DNA of 64,000 nucleotides from assembly GCA_029582265.1 (NCBI GenBank), contig CM055837.1, positions 13,162,777 to 13,226,776 of the forward strand, written 5' to 3'. Below the pieces are notes generated by a model that did no database searches, was not told where the DNA came from, and saw only the letters and a program-made list of their open reading frames with translations. Position numbers and translations under genes: made by a program. This DNA is from Zoroaster sp. YZ-2022 (Eukaryota; Echinodermata; Asteroidea; Forcipulatida; Zoroasteridae). Below are positions 20,461-27,887 of this stretch, piece after piece. How positions within the stretch are numbered: position 1 is the stretch's first letter; each line of letters starts with the position of its first letter.

Positions 20461-21156
20461 ATGCATCATACGATCGAAATTAAACATTTTAATAATACAA
20501 TCTCGTTAAATAATACGATCGATAATCGAGACGGTAAACTCAACATTTCTTTAAATAGCATTAGCATTTGGATTGGTTACTATAACGTGCGTAAAAAAGA
20601 AAAAATATTTCGATGGAAAAGTTGGATAAATGAAAGAAATGAGCAAAGTGATGAAACAGAGGTCGAGTTTATCGAACCCGGACTTTATAATATAAAAGAA
20701 ATTATCGACATTGTCTTAAAAAACACGCCTTGGATGACGTTCGTCGTTGACGAAAAATTTGGTAAATCTATTATAAATGTCACTCAACAAAAACGAAAAA
20801 TCAAATTTTCCTCGGGATTAGCTAATTTACTCGGGTTTGATAATGAATATTTAGGTGAGGGAGAGCATGAAGGGGAAAAAATTGATTTGCAACCTTTTAA
20901 AATAATATATATTCATTGCGATCAAATTTCTACGAGCGAAAATTTTCTCGACGGTAAACCTTGTACTATTTTAAACGTTTTTCCATTGCAAGATAAATCG
21001 TTGGGAGAAAGTATGTGGATGGAATATTCTAATCCGTTGCGAAAAAATCTTAAAACCGGTACGTTTAACGAATTGACTTTCTCAATTAAAGATTCGCTCG
21101 GCAGAGACATAAATAATCACGGTATGCCGATTATTTTAACCGTCGAAATTAAATAA
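20461..21156 (+). CDS. Polinton minor capsid protein (penton-like, single jelly roll)
   Basis: An intact 231-aa frame. Recognisable blocks are FSSGLANLLGFDNEYLGEGE, YIHCDQISTSENFLDGKPC and, at the end, FSIKDSLGRDINNHGMPI followed by LTVEIK. This block order (GLAxLLGF, then HCD, then a closing beta-strand pair) is typical of the penton-type protein of Polintons and related adenovirus-like elements. It would occupy the capsid vertices next to the MCP lattice. It is one of the few undamaged genes, starting from the divergent AT-rich gap and ending 12 bp before the next ATG. Confidence 0.8.
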   Translation: MHHTIEIKHFNNTISLNNTIDNRDGKLNISLNSISIWIGYYNVRKKEKIFRWKSWINERNEQSDETEVEFIEPGLYNIKEIIDIVLKNTPWMTFVVDEKFGKSIINVTQQKRKIKFSSGLANLLGFDNEYLGEGEHEGEKIDLQPFKIIYIHCDQISTSENFLDGKPCTILNVFPLQDKSLGESMWMEYSNPLRKNLKTGTFNELTFSIKDSLGRDINNHGMPIILTVEIK

Positions 21157-21168
21157 ATATATAAATAA
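21150..21168 (+). promoter_or_regulatory. TATATAAATAA-ATG leader shared by several Polinton genes
   Basis: AATATATAAATAA precedes the ATG at 21,169 and TTATATAAATAA precedes the ATG at 21,663. TTTATA(A)GATAAAT precedes both small membrane genes on the minus strand. The motif touches the start codon, as initiator-type late promoters of some large DNA viruses do. That parallel is inference. Confidence 0.45.
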
Positions 21169-21630
21169 ATGGCAAGTATTTACGGTCCTAGTCGAAGAAG
21201 CAAAAGCGGCGATTTAAACAATCTTTACATTTATGAACAACATGGCTATATCGATAGAGATGAAATTTTACAAAAGATACCTTTAGTCGAAAAATATCAA
21301 ATTATACTAGGATGGCACGGTGCGTTTAAACTACCCTTTTACATGTTTAACGATCCACCAACATACTGCAAAATTTTTACAAAATTTATGAAAGACGGTG
21401 AAATTTTTTCACATTAGTCGTCAGGTAATTTTGCCGTTGACGTATATTATATTCCTTCTCCAGCTCGAGGAAAAACATTTGTTTTCAATGACAAATCGCA
21501 GCATGTAGATTTCGAATTGTGCTTCCAAACGCGAGATAATAAACAAGGTTTTGTACAAGCGACTTTTTTCGGCTCTTTAAACGCTAAAATCTGTTTCAAT
21601 ATAAAAATAAAAAGTTTACCGCTAACGTAA
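21169..21630 (+). pseudogene. MASIYGPSR-type protein, paralogue 1, one in-frame TAG
   Basis: It starts MASIYGPSRRSKSGDLNN. The frame is interrupted by a single TAG at 21,415-21,417 and then stays open in the same frame to 21,630, ending IKIKSLPLT. Total is about 153 codons. The next gene has the same N-terminus, the same GYIDxDEI block, FFGSL in the last quarter and a matching end (IKINTFPLD), so the pair is a tandem duplication. Predicted beta-rich, no membrane segment. The family is not recognised. It lies directly after the penton gene, which may hint at a vertex or fibre role (a guess). Confidence 0.65.
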
Positions 21631-21662
21631 TAAAAAAAAATTATAAATAATTATATAAATAA

Positions 21663-22173
21663 ATGGCGAGTATTTACGGTCCTAGTCGTAAAAGCACCGA
21701 TTATAGCACACAAATTTTGCCTAATGATAGCACCTCTAACAAAAACATCTTTGAAAAAACTGGCTATATTGACGGAGATGAAATTCAACAATCTATAATT
21801 TTATATAATATTATAGATTATATTATAGACTTCCGCTGGTATGGTATAAGTGAAGTGACGTTCTACGTCTTTGTACCAATAACAAACTGTTCAAAGTATG
21901 TTAAAATTAGTTATGGTGAAAATTCGTATTATTCACACGTTTCAAAACAAAAAAATTAACCCATCGCATGCACCTGAATTTGTTTATGATCAAACTCAAA
22001 GTGAAAGGTTTAGTTTTAATTATGAACCAAAGCTTTTAGAATGTGGAATCTGCTTCAAAATAGAAAACAACAGCGAGTACAATAGAAAAGTTTTTGCACA
22101 AATGATCTTTTTTGGCTCTCTAGAAACTGGAATCTGTTACGATATAAAAATTAATACTTTTCCATTAGATTAA
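21663..22173 (+). pseudogene. MASIYGPSR-type protein, paralogue 2, one frameshift
   Basis: It begins MASIYGPSRKSTDYSTQ. The first frame ends at 21,959, and the homologous C-terminal part (PEFVYDQTQSERFSF to IKINTFPLD) continues in the next frame to 22,173; the shift lies in the A-run near 21,950. Total is about 170 codons, somewhat longer than paralogue 1 because of an insert after the N-terminus. The leader TTATATAAATAA and the first 23 nt of coding sequence are almost identical to paralogue 1. Confidence 0.65.
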
Positions 22174-22204
22174 AAATTATAATCTTTGATTATTAATAGA
22201 AATA

Positions 22205-22852
22205 ATGAGCGTCTCTACAGAAACAAAGAAACTTTATCCAGATGTACAGTATATGGATACAGATACTTCTTCTACTAATGTTGAAAACGTCAATGCCTTT
22301 CGTTTACAAAAAATCGATAACATTCAAAAAGAAATTTTAAAAGAAAGAAACGAACGCGAAAGTGTATATAAAAAATATAAAAAATATAATAAAATCATTA
22401 AAACTTGTTCTATCGTAGAAACGATGGCGGAATTGGTATGTATGGGAGCGGGAACCGTTGGAATTGCCAGTATTGCCAGCGTTATAGCATCGCCGATCGG
22501 ATTTATACTCGGACTCGCTTTAGGTTTTGGCGGTGCAGCGATTGCGATCAGATACGCCAAATATAAATTATTAAAAAAAGCTAAAAAACATAACGAGATT
22601 AGAGTTTTAGCGGATAGTAAACTCAATACCATCGACAACCACGTTTCGAAAGCGATAGAAGACGGTGTTATTACCCAAGAAGAATGTCATTTAATCAACG
22701 AAGAACGAAACAAATTTTCTCAAATGAAAGAAAATATTCGTACTAAATTTAAACCTAAAATTGTTGATGATAGTAGTAGTGAAAGAAATGTCAAAGCCAT
22801 CAATGATAACGAAAAAAAAGATCTCATAGAAAAAATTATGAATTTAAAGTAA
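22205..22852 (+). CDS. Polinton coiled-coil/glycine-rich membrane protein
   Basis: An intact 215-aa frame. Residues 38-65 are a charged helix (IQKEILKERNERESVYKKYK). Residues 75-115 hold a small-residue-rich hydrophobic region (VGIASIASVIASPIGFILGL and a GFGGAAIA stretch), probably two membrane helices. Residues 125-180 are amphipathic (KHNEIRVLADSKLNTIDNHV, then EDGVITQEECHLI). This layout is common in proteins of invertebrate Polinton-type elements, but I know of no assigned function. It resembles a pore-forming or membrane-remodelling protein in outline only. The start is preceded by TTGATTATTAATAGAAATA. Confidence 0.75.
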   Translation: MSVSTETKKLYPDVQYMDTDTSSTNVENVNAFRLQKIDNIQKEILKERNERESVYKKYKKYNKIIKTCSIVETMAELVCMGAGTVGIASIASVIASPIGFILGLALGFGGAAIAIRYAKYKLLKKAKKHNEIRVLADSKLNTIDNHVSKAIEDGVITQEECHLINEERNKFSQMKENIRTKFKPKIVDDSSSERNVKAINDNEKKDLIEKIMNLK

Positions 22853-22854
22853 AT

Positions 22855-22944
22855 TTACGATAGAAAAATCTTATAATGAAACACCCGCTTCGCAAACTTT
22901 TGAGGTGGAGACCGATAATCCTCCCCCGTATAATTTTAATTTTT
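22855..22944 (+). other. Short trailing frame with PPPY motif
   Basis: About 30 codons just after the 215-aa gene read FTIEKSYNETPASQTFEVET then DNPPPYNFNF and a stop. There is no ATG in this frame, so it may be a frameshifted C-terminal extension of the upstream gene. PPxY motifs recruit NEDD4-type ubiquitin ligases in budding viruses; relevance here is speculative. Confidence 0.3.
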
Positions 22945-22948
22945 AAAT

Positions 22949-23392
22949 TTATACGCTCAACATTCTCGTAAAAACTTCAGTGAATTCAAGTTTGTTGATC
23001 ATATCATCTATTTCATTTTCATTTTCATACTGCGAGTTAACAATCTTTAACCCTTCAATATGATGAATAACCCATCTTGAACCGCTGTTTAACGAATCCT
23101 CGTGTATCAATTCTTTCATAAACTCATATATTTCACTATAAATTGAAATTAATGCATCATCAATTTCACTCTTATCAACTAAAACTAGTTCTTGCTTATT
23201 ATAAAAATAAAGATTTATAAAATCATCCTCTCTACTATCTTTTTTTAATTTAATATGAAAAGATATCTTTAAATTTAACTCTCCTAATTCTTCCAAGTAT
23301 AAATTTAACTTTTCGGTAATCTCTGATACGGTAATATCTATCTCTTTCAAAACCCATAACCACCGCTTTTTATAAAGAATTTTTTCTTTCAT
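22949..23392 (-). CDS. Stand-alone protein resembling the pPolB N-terminal domain
   Basis: An intact 147-aa frame, predicted alpha/beta, no membrane segment. Residues 75-115 contain SEIDDALISIYSEIYEFM and GSRWVIHHIEGLKIV. The element's polymerase has REIEETLLRAYDIIKDKI and GSQWVIDRIVKLDY at similar spacing (10,890-11,000). The preceding ITEKL...LKISFHIKL also lines up with IEEKL...IKYQIVLLV. I infer a duplicated or captured polymerase N-terminal domain. Such a domain could bind the terminal protein, DNA end or replication partners; that is a guess. The upstream leader (CTTTTACTATAATACTACATAATACTA, in complement) resembles the one before the next minus-strand gene. Confidence 0.6.
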   Translation of the reverse strand: MKEKILYKKRWLWVLKEIDITVSEITEKLNLYLEELGELNLKISFHIKLKKDSREDDFINLYFYNKQELVLVDKSEIDDALISIYSEIYEFMKELIHEDSLNSGSRWVIHHIEGLKIVNSQYENENEIDDMINKLEFTEVFTRMLSV

Positions 23393-23462
23393 CGTCTTCT
23401 TTTACTATAATACTACATAATACTAAATCGTTTTTTTTATTTTTTTTTTAATATATCTTTTT

Positions 23463-23766
23463 TTAACCTATAAATTCAAAAGTTTTATCTAACAACTCTT
23501 TCATCACGCGATTATAATTTCTTCTAGCTTTCCCTTCGACGCGCTTTAAACTTTTTACTTTTAATGTCTTTGCACATTTCGTACATAAATTTATCTTTGT
23601 TTTTGTACCATTTTTACATTGGTATACTTTTTCCACATCGAATTCGCCACTGATGTAGCGCGCAATATACCACACCCGGCGTGCTAAGTATACAACACTT
23701 GTCTGTTTTTCCAACTAAACGCCATTCGCATGGAACGATTACTTTCGATAAATACTTTGTTGGCAT
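23463..23766 (-). pseudogene. Small Cys-rich, zinc-finger-like Polinton protein, frameshifted
   Basis: An ATG at 23,766 opens MPTKYLSKVIVPCEWRLVGK with Cys/His groups KCC, YCALH and RCGK. A frameshift near 23,625 continues as CKNGTKTKINLCTKCAKTLK and a basic C-terminus ending at 23,463. Spacing (C...CC...CxxxH...C...C...CxxC) suggests a treble-clef or double zinc module. Total is about 100 codons. It is the last gene before the right TIR, where small early-type regulators often lie in such elements. The function is not assigned. Confidence 0.55.
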
Positions 23767-23794
23767 GTTCTTTTACTATTCATCTACATAATAC

Positions 23795-23819
23795 CATGGA
23801 GCTATAAAAAAGCTCCATG
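23795..23819. terminator. Hairpin between last gene and right TIR
   Basis: CATGGAGCT and AGCTCCATG form a 9-bp perfect stem with a 7-nt ATAAAAA loop. It may be a transcript-end or TIR-junction structure. The label terminator is a guess, since eukaryotic RNA polymerase II does not use simple hairpins. Confidence 0.3.
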
Positions 23820-24115
23820 ATAATACTAACTCGTTTTTTCGTGTTTTTTTTCTTCAAAAAAACAATATCTTATTTTCTACATAAAAAAGATATGTAAAAC
23901 CACCCTACTACCACCCGAGACAAATTTTTAAATTCACTAATAACTAACAAAACCTATAGCCACCTAGCCACCTAGCCACCTAGCCACAATTTTAACACCT
24001 GAAAAAAATCTTTTGTTTTGTTTTTACAAAAAAGTCATTTTAACACAGAAAAAAATAATCATTTTTTTTAATCGTTTTTTTGAAAAACCACCGTATCGGC
24101 AACTCAACTTCTACT
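23820..24115 (-). repeat. Polinton right terminal inverted repeat
   Basis: About 296 bp run inverted relative to the left end, with four CCACCTAG-type units near 23,958-23,985 and the terminal CAACTTCTACT. The GGTTC flank follows directly. Divergence from the left arm is modest and mostly in homopolymer lengths. Confidence 0.9.
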
Positions 24116-24209
24116 GGTTCTATTATTATAGTATCGATACATTACTGCCTTTTTGCAATTGTCATACCACAAGTTTTCGCAGGAAAATACTACATGGTCT
24201 CTGATCCAA

Positions 24210-24450
24210 TGCAATACTTTCACAATAGATTGTGAAAATATCTTTTGTGGTTCATGAGATATGATTTTGTGAAAATTTTAAACTTTGACTTAGTGTAACT
24301 CGATATCTGATGACCTCACCATGACGTCACAACTTATGATTTAACTACATGATAAGGTCTAAGTATGTGTTAAGTTTTAAGTTGCTGTGAACTTTGCAAC
24401 TATGTTTTTGTTTGATAAGTCTCACTGAGAAGGAGAAGCATAGTGTTTAA
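24210..24450. repeat. Dispersed repeat family R2, copy 1
   Basis: Shares ATTGTGAAAATATCTTTTGT, ATCTGATGACCTCACCATGA, TCTAAGTATGTGTT and GATAAGTCTCACTGAG with 32,095-32,340. It is non-coding. It starts about 95 bp right of the Polinton. Confidence 0.85.
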
Positions 24451-24543
24451 TGATGATAGTGATAACTTGTGTCGGATGAGGCAAGGTTTGCTAATATGTG
24501 ATGGGATAACTGTGCATAGAAAACACATATCTCTGACTCGGTT

Positions 24544-24896
24544 CTAGTTAGCGGACACGGCCAAAAACACTGTCCCTGTTGGCATATCACCCACCTGGAC
24601 CGAATCGCCTCCCATGCGGAACACCTCTCTTATCCCTCTCTGGAATGGCTTGTTCGCCGTGGTAAAAAGATCGGGTTTACGCAGGAATTACAAACGCCTA
24701 GGATAATACTGATGTGGTATATGGGTGATGTAAAATCTACGTAGACAGCTAAGGTGTAAAACAGGAAAAGAAATCGGTTTGGAGCCCAGCAGACGGCGAA
24801 GGTTGTGGCGAATGTGAAGAGGGTCTTCACTAGCATTTGGGATGTCTGGAGCTGCCACATTTTATGCTGGTCCGTTGGGGTTGAGAGCCGACAAGG
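24544..24896 (-). pseudogene. Rhodopsin-family GPCR, last exon (TM6-TM7-helix 8), frameshifted
   Basis: On the minus strand a TTTCTCATAG acceptor precedes an open frame from 24,896. TM6 reads LVKTLFTFATTFAVCWAPN with the CWxP toggle motif. TM7 reads SIILGVCNSCVNPIF, the NSxxNPxxY block. At the T-run near 24,655 the frame shifts, and helix 8 (KPFQRGIREVFRM) continues in the neighbouring frame to a stop at 24,544. The order and spacing fit a peptide-type class A receptor. Earlier exons would lie to the right but were not found before the satellite array. It is either a decayed exon or a working one with a sequence error. Confidence 0.75.
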
Positions 24897-24999
24897 CTAT
24901 GAGAAATATAGAACCATATTAAAACATTGAATATTGGTCATATATTGTTTTTGTTCGATTTTTTTAAAATTATTATTATTATTTTCCCCCTCCCTTACG

Positions 25000-26075
25000 T
25001 TCTCAGGGAATTTACTCATTGAACGGATTAATGTATCAACTTGGAAATTGGCACAAACGTTGGTCTTAATATGTAGATGAATCTAAAATCTTAAAAATCA
25101 TAAAGACATCATCAGTTCTGCCTCTATGGGCTATGGTCAATAACTCCCGAACGAAACAATGTAGAGACTTCTAACTTGGTACAAACATTTTATTATGATA
25201 TGTAGATTACCTAAACTTAAAAAATAATAAAACTGATCCTAACCGTTCCGGTTTAACGGGCTAAAACAATGGAAATGTAAAACCACCATAACTCCCAAAT
25301 GGAATGGCGTTAGAGACTTGTAATTTTGTACACATATTTGTCCCGATATGTTGATATATCTAAAATCATAAAATCCGTGCATGCTTAATCAGTTCTGCTT
25401 TCATGCGCTAAAACAATGGAAACTTCAAAGCCCAATAACTCCCAAACGAATGGGTTTACAGACTTGTACTATGGAGCAAAAACATTGGTCCCGATATGAT
25501 GATGTATCTTAAATCATAAAGAAATCATTGAAACGTGACGGGTTCCGCTATAATGGGCTAAAACAATGGAAATGTAAAAACCACAAAAACATCCAAATGG
25601 AATGACGTAGAGACTTGTATTTATGCACAAACATTTGTCCCGATATGTAAATATATGTAAAATCATAAAATCCATAAAAACTTATTCAGTTCCACTCTCA
25701 TGGGCAAAAACAATGAAAATTCAAAAGCTCTATAACTCCCTAACGAAATGATGTGCAGACTTGTAACTTGCTAGAAACATTTATTAGATATGTAGAAGTA
25801 CCCAAAATTCATAAAAATTCCATCCGTTCCGGTTTAATGGGCTAAAACAATGGAAATGTAAAAACCACAATAACATCCAAATGGAATGGCGTAGAGACTT
25901 GCAATTTTGCACTAACATTTGTCCCGATGTGTAGATATATCTGAAATCATAAAATCCATACAAACATAATTAGTTCCGCTGTTATGGCCTAAAACAATGA
26001 AAATTAAAAAGTCCTATAACTCCCTAACGAAATGATGTTCAGACTTGTAACTTAGTAAAAACATTAATTATGATT
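25000..26075. repeat. Satellite-like array, monomer about 145 bp (block 1)
   Basis: About seven diverged monomers. Landmarks GGGCTAAAACAATGG(A)AA recur near 25,262, 25,413, 25,558, 25,703, 25,841 and 25,990. Odd and even monomers resemble each other more (AAATGTAAAAACCAC versus AAAATTCAAAAGCTC), so the higher-order unit is a dimer of about 290 bp. Each monomer includes CTCCCTAACGAAATGATG or CCAAATGGAATGGCGTAGAG. Confidence 0.85.
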
Positions 26076-26117
26076 ATGATGGAAAATTGAAGCAGGATTA
26101 ATACTCGTGGATTAATG

Positions 26118-26610
26118 CTCGTGCCACCCGATACTCCAAATTTGTGTCAGTAGATAACGTCTCAAAAGGATCAACTTCATCTTGCTATTAACAAGCACAG
26201 ATTATAATCTGGTAGTCTGGATTACAATTGGTGTCGTTTTATAAAGTGAGTGGCACATGCATATCGCGTAGCATGCAGCAATGGCACACTTAATTCACAC
26301 GGTAGTTGATCGTTTCGTGAATAATCAAATTGTTTCTGTATACATCGTGTAACAGTCGTAGCAACGTTCTAATTAGGCTATAACTATTTTATGTTCTTCT
26401 TTAAATTAAATTTTAATGACGAAAATATTTAACGATTGCGATTATGCGATTATGCATGTGCCACCAAGATTATAACGACTGACTGACTTAACGACACCAA
26501 TTGTAATCCAGACTACCAGATTATAATCTGTGCTAGTTAATAGCAAGATGAAATTGATCCTTTTGAGACGTTATCTACTGACACAAATTTGGAGTATTGG
26601 GTGCTCGTGC
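26118..26610. mobile_element. Fold-back element inside the satellite
   Basis: Arms of about 120 bp (26,118-26,238 and 26,489-26,610) are inverted copies: ATACTCCAAATTTGTGTCAG, GATTATAATCTGGTAGTCTG, ACAATTGGTGTCGTT. The 250-bp centre has no gene. Confidence 0.85.
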
Positions 26611-26939
26611 ATAAGTTTATATTAAATCTACACAATAGGTGAAGCCTTGGTAAATAATTTAACCTCGACAACAGCCATAACCGTATTATTAGCAGTGTGA
26701 CCATAAGTGCGTTACTATTGTCTGAAATGTTAGTCAATCAAAAAGGCAATATAAACTGAAAAGAAGACCTCGCTTGAAAGTAGAAGCAGGAAATTACAAC
26801 ACGTAGATCAGTACTCATGCCCATCCCTAAAACTAGACAGTATAGACGAAGCCTTGGTATAAAATTTAACAATGACAAAAGACATAGCCTTAGTATTAGC
26901 AGTATAGGCTCAGTAGACGCCATTAATGTGCGTCAATTT

Positions 26940-27560
26940 TGTCTGCTCATTTGAAAGCATGATAACTCTCGAACGGAATGACGTACAGACTTGAAACTTG
27001 GCACAATATATCGTATGACATGTAGTTGTTTATTAAATAAATTAAGTCATAAAAACGTCATCTGTTCCGGTAAAATGGGCTAAAACAGTGGAAGTTTTAA
27101 AGAACTATAACTCTCAAATGGATGACGTGCAAACTGTACTTAGGCACAATAATCGATTGAATTTACTAGGACACGTTGATTTTACGAATGTAAATATACG
27201 TAAAATCATAAAATCCATACAAACGTAATCAGTTTCGCTCTTGTGGACAAAACAATGAAAATTCAAAAGCTCTATAACTCCCTAACGAAATGATGTGCAG
27301 ACTTGTAACTTGCTAGAAACATTTATTAGATATGTAGAAGTACCCACAATTCATAAAAATTCCATCCGTTCCGGTTTAATGGGCTAAAACAATGGAAATG
27401 TAAAAACCACAATAACATTGGAATGGCGTAGAGTCATGTAATTTTGCACTAACATTTGTCCCGATGTGTAGATATATCTAAAATAATAAAATCCATACAA
27501 ACATAATTAGTTCCGCTATTATGGCCTAAAACAATGAAAATTAAAAAGCCCTATAACAAA
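26940..27560. repeat. Satellite-like array (block 2)
   Basis: About four monomers of the same family resume after an unrelated stretch at 26,611-26,939. One dimer (27,260-27,420) is nearly identical to 25,715-25,875, which suggests recent exchange between the blocks. Confidence 0.8.
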
Positions 27561-27887
27561 AAGGAACAATGGGTTCTCAGTTGGCGGTTGTAAAACGTGT
27601 ACAAATCAAATGGAACATGCCTAAGAAAGTCGAGTCCAACAACAAAGGGAAGTATGGAGGATAACAATAGGATGTCCTCAGTTTATACCATTTATAGGTG
27701 TGTGTTTGTGTTTGTGTGTTTTATTAATCTAAACAAAATAAAACGATAAAGCCTACAGAAAATACACTTTCATTTTCATCAGAAAAAAATAAAACATTTA
27801 TTGCAACGTATTTTGGAGGAAATGAAATGTTTTTATCCGTCCTGGGTTAACCATTTACTGATTTTTATATTGCAGTTTCTGGTTGCA

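Larger units (their letters stand above)
9940..24115. mobile_element. Polinton/Maverick virus-like element, 14.2 kb, degenerate
   Basis: The ends are inverted repeats starting AGTAGAAGTTGAG and ending CTCAACTTCTACT, so the element begins AG and ends CT as known Polintons do. GGTTC flanks it on both sides (9,935-9,939; 24,116-24,120). Polintons usually make 6-bp duplications; only 5 bp match here. The gene set fits Polintons: protein-primed PolB, HerA/FtsK-type packaging ATPase, double-jelly-roll MCP, penton-like minor capsid protein and accessory proteins on both strands. I found no retroviral-type integrase and no adenain-like protease. At least eight genes carry frameshifts or stops. Local sequence is more AT-rich than the flanks. 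Confidence 0.95.

Noticed and set aside
9934..24121. Six-base target duplication for the Polinton
   Set aside because: Left AGGTTC and right GGTTCT do not match as six; only GGTTC (5 bp) is shared.
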